Positions 19,719 through 27,344 of a stretch of 59,117 nucleotides of DNA are shown one piece after another; within the stretch, counting starts at the first letter, position 1; the number at the start of each line of letters is the position of its first letter. The DNA is from an uncultured Lachnospiraceae bacterium (GTDB lineage: Bacteria; Bacillota; Clostridia; Lachnospirales; Lachnospiraceae): NCBI GenBank assembly GCA_950097145.1, contig CATNCF010000015.1, forward strand, positions 1 through 59,117. Reading direction: 5' to 3'. The notes under the pieces are model-generated. The model saw nothing but the letters and a program-made list of their open reading frames with translations, had not been told where the DNA came from and did not search any database. The translations under genes and the position numbers were made by a program.

Positions 19719-20403
19719 CACTATCATCACCTTCATTTTTATGATATCGCAGCAATATACCGTGCATAATTCCTTTTTGAAGTAATTTCCTGGCAAATTC
19801 TGCCATTTCTAACATGCCTCTCTTATCTGAATTCAGTACACCCAGCCCATACCATATCTTGGCATTCAGTTTTTCCTTATGCTCTTTTAAGAAATACTCT
19901 TGTTCCGGCGTTGGAATCACTGACAAAATAACATCTGGAGCCGCAATATTGATCTCATTGATTACAGTATCATAATCTCCGGTACATTCAGATAAAGCAT
20001 ATGTACCTGTTACTTTCAATTTAAAATGGGCCTCCTCCAGAAATACCTGCAGCCCCTCAATCTGTCCGCCTGTCTCTCCCAGCAGGTACACAGTCCTGCC
20101 TCCATCCTGGGTACGCCTCATAAATTCCTTAAAAAAAGCATGATCTATAACTTCCTGAATCTTTTGTTTCGAAGCCACGCCTGCGGCCTTTAAAATTTCC
20201 TTATCACATATAATGGTTAAATCCAGGCTTTCTATACAGCTTTTCAGCAATTCATCCCCATGAGCTTTCACTAAAGTTTCCATGGTAATATTTTGAATTG
20301 TGCTCATAATCGTATTGTTCCAATACTCTTCTAACTGAACCATCGCTTCCTGGACTGTGCAGATGTCCAAACCCATGCCCAGAATTTCTATTTTCTCCAA
20401 CAT
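19711..20403 (-). CDS. WecB/TagA/CpsF family glycosyltransferase-like protein, diverged
   Basis: 230 residues with the fold signatures of family GT26: RTVYLLGETGGQIEGLQVFL, the DVILSVIPTPEQEYFLKEHK stretch and IWYGLGVLNSDKRG near the end. The family normally carries TPN near residue 40 and an Asp-Gly-x-Gly motif near 65. Here the matching places read NIT and CDKEIL, so the catalytic aspartate may remain but the threonine and glycines are replaced. It also lacks the usual C-terminal membrane-targeting appendage. Typical members add N-acetylmannosamine to a lipid-linked sugar in wall polymer synthesis. Because the active-site region has changed and the partner is YitT rather than wall genes, the reaction is uncertain. 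Confidence 0.75.
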   Translation of the reverse strand: MLEKIEILGMGLDICTVQEAMVQLEEYWNNTIMSTIQNITMETLVKAHGDELLKSCIESLDLTIICDKEILKAAGVASKQKIQEVIDHAFFKEFMRRTQDGGRTVYLLGETGGQIEGLQVFLEEAHFKLKVTGTYALSECTGDYDTVINEINIAAPDVILSVIPTPEQEYFLKEHKEKLNAKIWYGLGVLNSDKRGMLEMAEFARKLLQKGIMHGILLRYHKNEGDDSDE

Positions 20404-20497
20404 ATAACACCTATCTAACAGCCTGCAGTCTATTCCGGCTGATTAAAATATTATTTTATCATATGCCGTTTTTTTCCATATGACAAAACACCTTAGA

Positions 20498-20526
20498 AGT
20501 ATACCAAATGAAACAAATTTTTTCAA
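20498..20526 (-). promoter_or_regulatory. Sigma-A promoter of the transferase-yitT operon
   Basis: Minus strand TTGAAA (20521-20526), 17-base spacer, TATACT (20498-20503), giving a leader of about 85-90 bases before the ATG at 20403. Confidence 0.75.
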
Positions 20527-20742
20527 CCATACATTTAAAATACAATTTACATTAATATTTACCAAAATATAAACTTTAAGCCATAATTGACTGAATTTTG
20601 TCTCTTTTTGTATGTGATTTTTGTCATTTCAAATGTCAATGCTTTTTCTTATTTTTTTCCAAAATTATCAACTTTATTACAACTTCACAAAACGAATGTT
20701 TCCTTTTTTTACTATGTAAACCAGTTTTTCCACGTAGAATAA

Positions 20743-20834
20743 TGTGGATAACGTGAATAACTCTGTGTATAACTCATTTTTTTGGGGTTTCCCACGCTTT
20801 TTTATGTGGATAATTTTTTTATAATTTTGGATAA
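20743..20834. promoter_or_regulatory. Cluster of DnaA-box sequences
   Basis: Two exact boxes TGTGGATAA (20743-20751 and 20805-20813), the reverse complement of TTATCCACA, plus one-mismatch copies TGTGTATAA (20764-20772) and TTTGGATAA (20826-20834), and a weaker GTGAATAAC between the first two. All point the same way, and the first three are spaced 10-11 bases, about one helical turn. The flanks are very AT-rich. Confidence 0.6.
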
Positions 20835-21052
20835 CTTTTTCTAAAGCAAGAAATTTTGTGCAGTTTGCTTAAGGCTGTTTCTGACAAATTTTACCTTCAT
20901 TTTTCTGCAAAGATTTCTTAACAAAAACTCTGGAATTGTGCAACAATTTGACACAAAAAGGAATTGCCTGGTTCTGCACTTCACATACTGCCTTTTAGCT
21001 TTCATGCCAAAAAAGCTGCTGTTTTTAGCCGCAGGAATTTCCAGCATGCGAA

Positions 21053-21089
21053 AACTCCCGGATCGAGGAGATTGCTCAATCCGGGAGTT
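21053..21089 (-). terminator. Terminator of the NlpC/P60 gene
   Basis: Perfect 11-bp inverted repeat AACTCCCGGAT (21053-21063) / ATCCGGGAGTT (21079-21089), followed on the minus strand by a short T-run. It starts 23 bases after the stop codon. Confidence 0.8.
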
Positions 21090-21111
21090 ATTGTACTCTA
21101 TCGCTATTCTC

Positions 21112-22314
21112 TTAGAAAATTCTTCTTACTGCAACAATTGTTCTGTAATTTGCCGGAGAAGTATACTTAATACCGGTTGCTTCTGTACTTGCATGAACAA
21201 TTGTATTGTTGCCAACATAGATTCCAACATGTCCGCTGTAGCATACGATATCACCTGGCTGCATTGCATCCGGGCTGACCCCGTAACCTACGCCTGCCAG
21301 AGCACTGGAGGAATGAGGAAGTCCAACACCAAAAGCTGCATATACACTCATTACAAATCCAGAACAGTCTGCACCATTCGTCAGGCTTGTCCCACCCCAG
21401 ACATATGGATTACCAACAAACTGGCATGCATAATTCGCAACTGCCTGTCCATTGCCGCCACTTGGCGGAGCATAGCTTCTGCCAGAAGAAGAACTTCCGC
21501 CAGAGCTGGAGGAACCGCCGCCAGAAGACCTCTGAGAAGATCTCTGGGTAGCTGCCCTTGCAGCCTCTTCGGCTGCTCTTCTCTCTTCCTCTTCCTTCTT
21601 CAAACGCGCTTCTTCTGCTTCCTTAGATTCTGCTACAACATAATGAGTACTTGTCTCTACAAACTCGCTGGAAACCCAGCCGTCACCTTCTTCAATAGCT
21701 ACCTTAACCCAGTCGCCATTCTCTTCTAATACTGTAAGTTCTTCACCTTCCGGAACCTGTCCTAAAAGCTCTGCGTCTGTACTTGCATCTGCACGTACGT
21801 TTAAAGTATTTGTTTTAACATCTGCAACACGGCGTCCCACAGACTTTGCAAGTTCTGCATTTCCTAATACCAGGAATTCTGCCTTTATGTAGCCCTCTAC
21901 GTCACCAGAATGAATCTTGTACCAGTCACCCTCTGTCCCAAGTACGGTACACGCAGAGTTATTATATAATTTTCCAAGAACCTCGCCTTCTTCGCTTGCG
22001 TTAGAACGGACATTTACATAATCATCTACCTGAGCGATTGCAATGTCATCATATTCAGACTTTGGAGCCTCATTCTGGACTGCCTGGCTTTCCTTTGCAT
22101 CTTTTCCCAAAGACTTGGCAATTGTACCGGAAACACCTGCTGTAGAAGAGCTGCCCTTATCTTCGGTGTTTACCTGTACCTGGCTCTCAGTTGCCGAAAT
22201 CAAACTTCCAGCACCTGCAGCCGGCGCTGCATTTGATACAAAAGAACTGCTGGTTAATACCACTGCCGCAGTCAGACAACAAGTAGTTGCTCTTCTGATA
22301 GAATTCCTATTCAT
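21112..22314 (-). CDS. Secreted SH3-domain NlpC/P60 peptidoglycan hydrolase
   Basis: About 400 residues. The start at 22314 has GGAGGG 10 bases upstream and gives a signal peptide (basic RNSIRRA, hydrophobic core, cut near SNAAPAAG). Two bacterial SH3 domains follow (about 85-140 with DDYVNVRSNAS, and 155-215 with TNTLNVRADAS), then a charged helix and a Ser/Gly-rich linker (about 230-280). Last is an NlpC/P60 endopeptidase domain with the cysteine in ADCSGFVMSVYAAFG and histidine in SGHVGIYVG. It cuts stem peptides in the cell wall. Two WalR-type boxes at its promoter suggest essential wall-turnover control; FtsEX, encoded 4 kb away, is the usual activator of such enzymes. Confidence 0.94.
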   Translation of the reverse strand: MNRNSIRRATTCCLTAAVVLTSSSFVSNAAPAAGAGSLISATESQVQVNTEDKGSSSTAGVSGTIAKSLGKDAKESQAVQNEAPKSEYDDIAIAQVDDYVNVRSNASEEGEVLGKLYNNSACTVLGTEGDWYKIHSGDVEGYIKAEFLVLGNAELAKSVGRRVADVKTNTLNVRADASTDAELLGQVPEGEELTVLEENGDWVKVAIEEGDGWVSSEFVETSTHYVVAESKEAEEARLKKEEEERRAAEEAARAATQRSSQRSSGGGSSSSGGSSSSGRSYAPPSGGNGQAVANYACQFVGNPYVWGGTSLTNGADCSGFVMSVYAAFGVGLPHSSSALAGVGYGVSPDAMQPGDIVCYSGHVGIYVGNNTIVHASTEATGIKYTSPANYRTIVAVRRIF

Positions 22315-22402
22315 GTTATTGTTACCCTCCATATTTCATCCTGTTTTATGCTCTTTCGTGCTTCATAATGTATCACTATCGTTAAGGATTCTCTTAACAT
22401 AT

Positions 22403-22419
22403 ATTACAAATTTATTACA
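22403..22419 (-). promoter_or_regulatory. WalR(YycF)-type direct repeat at the transcription start
   Basis: Minus strand TGTAAT-AAATT-TGTAAT, an exact fit to the known WalR box (TGTWAH, 5 bases, TGTWAH). It lies just downstream of the -10 element, over the expected +1. Confidence 0.6.
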
Positions 22420-22425
22420 GGACTA

Positions 22426-22454
22426 ATTATAGCAAAGGGGGGTCTTTATGTCAA
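22426..22454 (-). promoter_or_regulatory. Consensus sigma-A promoter of the NlpC/P60 gene
   Basis: Minus strand TTGACA (22449-22454), 17-base spacer, TATAAT (22426-22431), an exact consensus match about 110 bases before the start codon. Confidence 0.85.
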
Positions 22455-22463
22455 CTGTAAACA

Positions 22464-22480
22464 TTTACAAAATTGTTACA
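22464..22480 (-). promoter_or_regulatory. WalR(YycF)-type direct repeat upstream of the -35
   Basis: Minus strand TGTAAC-AATTT-TGTAAA, an exact fit to the WalR box, ending 9 bases upstream of the -35 hexamer: a typical activator position. Confidence 0.65.
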
Positions 22481-22516
22481 ATATTTAGTCAGTTATTGTC
22501 ATTATTGATAGGAAAA

Positions 22517-23431
22517 TTAATTTCCGCTGAGATACCGCTCCACAGAAGTCACCGCATTTGCTCCGTCTGCCGCCGCTGTAATCACCTGGCGGAGCTGCTT
22601 GGTGCGCACATCGCCGGCTGCAAATATTCCAGGAACACTTGTTCTTGTATCTTCTCCCGCCAAAATATATCCCTGGTCATCCTGATCCGCAACACCGTCC
22701 AATGCGATCGTATTTGGTGAAATCCCTACCGCAATAAACACTCCCTGTACCTGAAGTTCATGTTGTGTCTCATCTGCCATATTATGAATCACTACAGAAG
22801 AAACCTGCTCTTCTCCCCGAAGCTCTGTTACCCTGCTGCTCAGCACAAGTTCAATGTTCTCTGTCTCCCGTACCCGCTCCTGGAGAATCCGGGCTCCTCT
22901 GAATTCTTCCCTGCGGTGAATTAGATATACCTTTTTACACCCCCGCGCAAGAAACAGCGCATCTTCTAACGCAACGTCCCCGCCGCCTACCACAGCTACT
23001 GTTTTGTCACGGAAAAATGCTCCGTCACAAGTTGCGCAGTAGGACACTCCCATTCCGGTAAATTTCTCTTCCCCAGGTACCATAAGTTTCCTATGTCTTG
23101 CTCCGGTAGCGAGAATCAGTGTCCGCGCTTCATAAGTTTTCTTCCCTGTAACTACCAGCTTCTTATCTCCCATGTCCTTAATTTCTGTTACCTGTTCATT
23201 TACAAACTCTGTCCCCATCCGGTCTGCGTGTTCACGGAATTTTTGTCCCAGTTCGAATCCGCTTATTCCTGGCAGTCCCGGATAATTATCTACCTCGTAA
23301 GTATCCAAAATCTGTCCTCCGCTCAAAGGCTTTTCTTCGATTACAAGCGTACTAAGCCTTGCACGCTGTGCATAAACTGCCGCACTTAAGCCCGCCGGGC
23401 CGCTTCCCAAAATAATTACATCATATAACAT
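22517..23431 (-). CDS. trxB: Thioredoxin reductase
   Basis: 304 residues, a standard low-molecular-weight NADPH:thioredoxin reductase. It has the FAD-binding GSGPAGLSAAVYAQRA near the N-terminus, the redox-active CATC in SYCATCDGAFFRD (about 132-135), the NAD(P)-binding VVGGGDVALEDALFL (about 150-165) and the C-terminal FAD stretch PGIFAAGDVRTKQLRQV. A shift from the usual HRR to IHRREEFRG is present and supports NADPH use. It is divergent from the small plus-strand gene yjfB; no thioredoxin gene is adjacent. Confidence 0.95.
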   Translation of the reverse strand: MLYDVIILGSGPAGLSAAVYAQRARLSTLVIEEKPLSGGQILDTYEVDNYPGLPGISGFELGQKFREHADRMGTEFVNEQVTEIKDMGDKKLVVTGKKTYEARTLILATGARHRKLMVPGEEKFTGMGVSYCATCDGAFFRDKTVAVVGGGDVALEDALFLARGCKKVYLIHRREEFRGARILQERVRETENIELVLSSRVTELRGEEQVSSVVIHNMADETQHELQVQGVFIAVGISPNTIALDGVADQDDQGYILAGEDTRTSVPGIFAAGDVRTKQLRQVITAAADGANAVTSVERYLSGN

Positions 23432-23462
23432 TGCAAAACCTCCTGAATTTGCTGATATTTCA

Positions 23463-23491
23463 TTGCATTTTTTTCTCCCTCATGCCATAAT
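23463..23491 (+). promoter_or_regulatory. Likely promoter of the yjfB-like gene
   Basis: TTGCAT (23463-23468), 17-base spacer, CATAAT (23486-23491), followed by AAAGGAGG and the start codon. The leader would be about 17 bases. Confidence 0.5.
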
Positions 23492-23514
23492 AAAAACAGA
23501 AAGGAGGAATGTAT

Positions 23515-23691
23515 ATGGATATTGCTTCCTTATCAACTGCTCTTAGCATGTCAAAGGTGAACAATGAGATTGGCGTCCTCATGCTGGGCAAACAATTGGA
23601 TCAGGCAGAACTTATGGGAGAATCCATGGTAAAGATCATGGAACAGTCTGTCAGCCCGCATATCGGCGGGAATATTGACATTTCTGTCTAA
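23515..23691 (+). CDS. YjfB-like putative motility protein
   Basis: A short protein (58 residues from the ATG at 23515, which has AAAGGAGG at the best spacing; the ATG at 23509 is too close). The sequence MDIASLSTALSMSKVNNEIG...VLMLGKQLDQAELMGESMV...MEQSVSPHIGGNIDISV matches the YjfB family (PF14070), small proteins linked to motility genes in Bacillus. Their function is unknown. It is a single gene on the plus strand between trxB and a CPBP protease, with its own promoter and terminator. Confidence 0.85.
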   Translation: MDIASLSTALSMSKVNNEIGVLMLGKQLDQAELMGESMVKIMEQSVSPHIGGNIDISV

Positions 23692-23700
23692 ACCCGGCGT

Positions 23701-23735
23701 CCGGTGGATTAATCCATTCAATCCACCGGATTTTT
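23701..23735 (+). terminator. Terminator of the yjfB-like gene
   Basis: 10-bp perfect stem CCGGTGGATT (23701-23710) / AATCCACCGG (23720-23729), then five T at 23731-23735. It lies between convergent genes; the opposite strand has no T-run. Confidence 0.9.
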
Positions 23736-23739
23736 CTAT

Positions 23740-24714
23740 CTATATTGCAAGCCATTCCATATAAATCGTAAATCCCATAAAGGCAAAGGTTATGATAATT
23801 CCCAGAATCAAAGGAATTGAAATCAGCCGCTCTCTGCTCCCACCCCGGAACATCCTCTTTACATAACCCCATCGTCCATTAATTTTACTGATAGCAATAT
23901 ACATCCCCACTGCCGCACAAGTAGCCCCAAGAGCGATTACTGCCCAAATCATTATTCCAAACAGAAATCCTGCAAGCTGGGTGTGTTCCATGGTGGCCGC
24001 ATAACCGCCGGGCTGAATCTGCTGTATTGCCTCCTCCTGGGACGTCCCCAGCATTTCATAAATCTGCGGAAGCAGAAACGTCATAATCACACTTGTAAAG
24101 TTCAAGGTAAAATGCGCAAGCATGGAACTAAATATACTTCCGGTAGCCTCCACCAAAAATGCAAGATACACGCCCAGTGCAAAGGCATAGATGAACTGAT
24201 TCAGATTCATGTGCATACATCCAAAGAGAAAACCGCTTAACAAAATGGCTGGCAGCATTTTACTCTTTTTGTAAGTCTGAAAGAATATCCCCCGGAACAT
24301 AAATTCTTCTACACAGGCCGGAAGCAAAGCCATAAACAGAGTATTTAACAGAAAACTCTGCCCCTGCATCAATTCAGACACTGAGGCCGTCCCGGAATTG
24401 GAAAATAACATTGAAACAGCATTTAAAACAACGATCAAGGGGTACATTAAATATGTGCAGATGATTACTAATATAATCGTAACAAAATTAATTTTTCGGT
24501 AAGGAACCAGTTCACATATTTTAATATGTTTCCTTCTGCAATAGAAAAAACAGGGAATAAAAACCAACGACTGGGACAGCAGAAGAGAACCGTACACAGG
24601 CAGTTCTCCCAAAGCAGGAATCTGTGAACTCAGCAGGCTGAATCCAAGACTGGTTCCAAGATAAATTATAACAACTGCCAAAAACAGACGGTTTACGCTT
24701 TTATTCTGTGACAT
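23740..24714 (-). CDS. CPBP family intramembrane metalloprotease
   Basis: 324 residues, about eight hydrophobic segments. The Abi/CAAX protease motif EEFMFRGIFF (EExxxR, about residue 140) and the later GCMHMNLNQFIYAFALG and MLAHFTLNF histidine motifs are complete, so it should be an active glutamic-type/metalloprotease in the membrane. Substrates are not known; family members include CAAX proteases and bacteriocin self-immunity proteins. It is 14 bases after the cvfB gene and may be co-transcribed with it, although AGGAGGGG just before its ATG supports independent translation. Confidence 0.9.
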   Translation of the reverse strand: MSQNKSVNRLFLAVVIIYLGTSLGFSLLSSQIPALGELPVYGSLLLSQSLVFIPCFFYCRRKHIKICELVPYRKINFVTIILVIICTYLMYPLIVVLNAVSMLFSNSGTASVSELMQGQSFLLNTLFMALLPACVEEFMFRGIFFQTYKKSKMLPAILLSGFLFGCMHMNLNQFIYAFALGVYLAFLVEATGSIFSSMLAHFTLNFTSVIMTFLLPQIYEMLGTSQEEAIQQIQPGGYAATMEHTQLAGFLFGIMIWAVIALGATCAAVGMYIAISKINGRWGYVKRMFRGGSRERLISIPLILGIIITFAFMGFTIYMEWLAI

Positions 24715-24728
24715 ACTATTTCCCCTCC

Positions 24729-25565
24729 TTAAATCCTTCGAATACTTTTATCTGTTATCTCGATCTTCCGCTCCTTGTACAAACGTCCTACTGCACGTTT
24801 GAACGCATTTTTACTCATTTTCATCTCTCGAAGGATCACTTCCGGGGATGATTTATCGTTAAAAGGAAGAACCCCCGCATATTCCTCTATCACTTCCATC
24901 ACTCTCTGCGCGTCCTGATCCATCTGCATATACGCTTTCTCGCGCAAGGTCAAATCCAATTTGCCGTCAGGCTTCACCCCTGTAACCCGTGCCTCTATAA
25001 CGTCGCCTATCCGCAGAAAGCTGCAGTCCTCATGGCGCGGAATCATCCCAGAATATTTGTCATCTACTGCCACAAACGTACCAAAATTGCCGCTGAACTC
25101 ATAGACACGCCCCTGCACCACATCTCCTGTCTTATAAGGAGAACCTGTAGACAGCAATTCATAAATATCATTCATACTGGCGCAAAGCCTCCGGCTTTTA
25201 TCTATATAGAGCCTTACCAGGATCTCATCTTGCTCCTGTACTTTTCCCATCTGCTCTTTGTATGGAAGAAACAAATCTTTTTCCAGCCCCCAGTCCAAAA
25301 AAGCTCCAATTTTTTGAACTGACAGTACAGTAAGCGGAGCAAATTCCCCCAGTTTAAGTCTGGGCTCCTGGGTGGTCGAAATGATACGGTCTTTGGAATC
25401 TTTATAGATAAAAACTTCAATTTCATCTCCAGGTTCTGTTCCCTGCGGCACCTGCCGGGCCGGAAGCAGCACTCTTGTTTCTGACTGGCTTTCCTCGGCC
25501 AGGTAAACGCCAAAATCCACTTTCTTTACCACCTTAAGCTTCTGTTTTTCACCTAATTGAATCAT
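24729..25565 (-). CDS. cvfB: S1-type RNA-binding protein, CvfB/YitL family
   Basis: 278 residues with the CvfB layout: an N-terminal S1-like domain (QKLKVVKKVDFGVYLAEE, about 5-65), further S1 repeats (VLSVQKIGAFLDWGLEKDLF, about 75-130, and GDVVQGRVYEFSGNFGTFVA, about 145-210) and a C-terminal winged helix (SPEVILREMKMSKNAFKRAV, then GRLYKERKIEI). In Staphylococcus and pneumococcus the family binds RNA and affects virulence and growth. Its stop and start overlap neighbours (ATGA with the thioesterase gene upstream), so the two are translationally coupled. Confidence 0.9.
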   Translation of the reverse strand: MIQLGEKQKLKVVKKVDFGVYLAEESQSETRVLLPARQVPQGTEPGDEIEVFIYKDSKDRIISTTQEPRLKLGEFAPLTVLSVQKIGAFLDWGLEKDLFLPYKEQMGKVQEQDEILVRLYIDKSRRLCASMNDIYELLSTGSPYKTGDVVQGRVYEFSGNFGTFVAVDDKYSGMIPRHEDCSFLRIGDVIEARVTGVKPDGKLDLTLREKAYMQMDQDAQRVMEVIEEYAGVLPFNDKSSPEVILREMKMSKNAFKRAVGRLYKERKIEITDKSIRRI

Positions 25566-26272
25566 TTCTTATCCTCCAACTCCACAATAGCATAGGGCGT
25601 TCCCGCCTCATCTGCCAGATTTACAACCACTTTTCCCTGCCCTTCTGCCACAAAGGGACATATGATATCTCCATACACTGCCGCCTTCCGGTATTCTGCC
25701 CTCATTTTACGGATATGAAAGCCCAAAGGCAGATATTCCCGTGCCATGCTTACATATTTTCCATTATTCACATGCTGATTGGTATCAATATGATATTTGT
25801 GTACCGGGAAGCTTTCCTTTTTTATCATTCCTTCTGGAAGCCGGATTTTCCTGGAATCACATTCCATGGGAAGCTGAGGAGATAATTGGTAAGCCTCCTG
25901 CAGAGCCAAAGGAAGCTTCGCCGGCCTTGCTTTTTTTAAATCCAGCAGCACCCAAATGGAATTGGCATATGCCAGAAGTTCCCCATTTTCACTTTCCATG
26001 GTAAAATTACGATATCCATAAAATCCCTGAAATCCATAAGGCCAGGTCTTTACAGACACTTTTTCCCCAAGCTTTGGATAACGGCTGACTTCAATCTGCC
26101 AGGAAGACAAAACCCATGCCAGCTCCTGTTCTTTCAGATAGCCAATCCCTACCCCCAATTCCTCTGAATGAAATGTACTGCAGTCCTGAAAATAATCTAA
26201 GATGGAAGCCAGTGTAACCGTTCCCTGGCTGTCTATTTCACTATAACGTATCCTGCTGTCAAAACAATACAT
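25562..26272 (-). CDS. Acyl-ACP thioesterase
   Basis: 236 residues of the PF01643 double hot-dog fold. The first half has the RYSEIDSQGTVTLASILDYF strand-helix, the second half the conserved catalytic stretch DTNQHVNNGKYVSM (about 160-173; Asp, Asn, His). It releases fatty acids from acyl carrier protein, setting chain length for lipids or free acids. It overlaps cvfB by 4 bases; tRNA-Gln lies upstream. Confidence 0.92.
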   Translation of the reverse strand: MYCFDSRIRYSEIDSQGTVTLASILDYFQDCSTFHSEELGVGIGYLKEQELAWVLSSWQIEVSRYPKLGEKVSVKTWPYGFQGFYGYRNFTMESENGELLAYANSIWVLLDLKKARPAKLPLALQEAYQLSPQLPMECDSRKIRLPEGMIKKESFPVHKYHIDTNQHVNNGKYVSMAREYLPLGFHIRKMRAEYRKAAVYGDIICPFVAEGQGKVVVNLADEAGTPYAIVELEDKK

Positions 26273-26315
26273 ACCGTTCCTCCCTGGAATTCTTTTGACA
26301 CATTCCTATAGAATA

Positions 26316-26344
26316 ACAAAACCCATCACTTATTGTGATGGGTT
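26316..26344 (-). terminator. Terminator of tRNA-Gln
   Basis: Minus strand AACCCATCAC / GTGATGGGTT 10-bp stem with a 5-base loop (26320-26344), followed by TTTTG. It starts 5 bases after the tRNA. Confidence 0.85.
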
Positions 26345-26349
26345 ACAAG

Positions 26350-26421
26350 CTGGCCCACAAGGATTCGAACCTTGAAATGACGGAGTCAGAGTCCGTTGCC
26401 TTACCGTTTGGCGATGGGCCA
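26350..26421 (-). tRNA. tRNA-Gln (anticodon CTG)
   Basis: 72 bases on the minus strand fold into a full cloverleaf: acceptor TGGCCCA/TGGGCCA, D arm GCCAAACGGTAAGGC, anticodon stem ACGGA/TCCGT with loop CTCTGAC (anticodon CTG), variable CATTT, T arm CAAGG-TTCGAAT-CCTTG, discriminator G. The CCA end is not encoded (the next bases are CTT). The U1-A72 pair and G2-C71 are typical of glutamine tRNAs. Confidence 0.95.
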
Positions 26422-26476
26422 ATGTTTTCAACAAAATGTATTATATACGAGTTTTTTCGAAAATGCAAGTACTTTT

Positions 26477-27130
26477 TTAAAATTTTTTTATTTTTCCATC
26501 AATACATGCAAAATCCACTGGTTCTCCCAGCCAAAAATCCGCCGCCGCATTGGTTCCTTCCGTAATTGCTTCCTGCAAATTTTTTATTTTTTCTTCTGGA
26601 ACCATAACTTCTATCTCCACTTTATCTGTGTATAAAGTGTCCATTATGGCGATTTCCTGCTGTGCCAAAATATACTGAATCTTTCCGATCCCATTATAAT
26701 CCGTATCAATCTTCATGGGCCTTCCGGGCCTTTTTTCAATAATCACGCTATTTCTTAAGCCTTCCTGCACAGCCTGCTGGTAAGCGCGTACCAATCCCCC
26801 TGTGCCTAGAAGTGTTCCGCCAAAATAACGGGTTACCACCACTGCAAGATTATGAAGATCCTCCCGCAGCAATACATCCAGCATAGGACGCCCGGCCGTT
26901 CCATTTGGCTCTCCGTCATCACTGCACCTTTGCAGCTCCTGGCGGTTCCCTGCCACAAATGCATAGCAGTTATGCCTTGCATCCCAGTACTGTTTCTTCA
27001 TACGGGCAATAAATGCAAGGGCCTCTTCTTCTGTCTCTATCGGTTCCAGGGCAGCGATAAAGCGGGATTTCTTCTCTACAATCTCGCCGTGTCCTCCCTG
27101 ATATAAAATTTTGATTGTTCTGTTATCCAT
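26477..27130 (-). CDS. YigZ/IMPACT family protein
   Basis: 217 residues from the ATG at 27130, which has GGAG 8 bases upstream. The N-terminal UPF0029 domain carries the family signature DARHNCYAFV, then SDDGEPNGTAGRPMLDVL (about 60-90) and VVVTRYFGGTLLGTGGLVRA (about 95-115). The C-terminal DUF1949 domain (YNGIGKIQYIL, then VEIEVMVPEEKIKNLQEAI) follows. The family may bind nucleic acid or ribosomes; the precise role is unknown. Standalone gene. Confidence 0.93.
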   Translation of the reverse strand: MDNRTIKILYQGGHGEIVEKKSRFIAALEPIETEEEALAFIARMKKQYWDARHNCYAFVAGNRQELQRCSDDGEPNGTAGRPMLDVLLREDLHNLAVVVTRYFGGTLLGTGGLVRAYQQAVQEGLRNSVIIEKRPGRPMKIDTDYNGIGKIQYILAQQEIAIMDTLYTDKVEIEVMVPEEKIKNLQEAITEGTNAAADFWLGEPVDFACIDGKIKKF

Positions 27131-27270
27131 CTTCTGCACTCCGCCTATTCGCATTTCCTTTTCAAACAACTGCCTACCATAAATAATACCGGAAACAGTC
27201 TCTTGTTTCAACTATTTTTTTAAGGAATTATAGATTCTCCATACTGTTTTCATGTAAAAGCCAGATCCAA

Positions 27271-27319
27271 CAAAAACCGGTACAGCCCCGGCAGATAAAC
27301 GCTCTGCCGGGACTGTACC
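27271..27319 (-). terminator. Terminator of the giant surface protein gene
   Basis: GC-rich 17-bp stem with one mismatch (27279-27295 and 27303-27319), 7-base loop, followed on the minus strand by CGG and five T. It lies 26 bases after the stop codon. Confidence 0.9.
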
Positions 27320-27344
27320 TATGAAAATGAAACAAAAACTTCTG

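Larger units (their letters stand above)
20404..21111. other. Long AT-rich noncoding gap with DnaA-box cluster
   Basis: About 700 bases without a convincing gene; the short open frames in it have poor starts and no family resemblance. It holds, from left to right, the transferase promoter (20498-20526), a T-rich tract (20580-20740), the DnaA-box cluster (20743-20834), about 200 bases of unassigned sequence, and the terminator of the NlpC/P60 gene (21053-21089). Confidence 0.8.

Noticed and set aside
20841-21047. 68-codon minus-strand frame in the noncoding gap
   Set aside because: No ribosome site, odd residue composition, and it overlaps the terminator region of the NlpC/P60 gene.
20404-21111. 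Chromosomal replication origin
   Set aside because: DnaA boxes are present, but there is no dnaA, dnaN or rpmH, and genes run the same way on both sides. Kept only as a DnaA-box cluster.
26335-26635. Plus-strand frames overlapping tRNA-Gln
   Set aside because: They cross a tRNA, its terminator and the end of yigZ; no coding signal.
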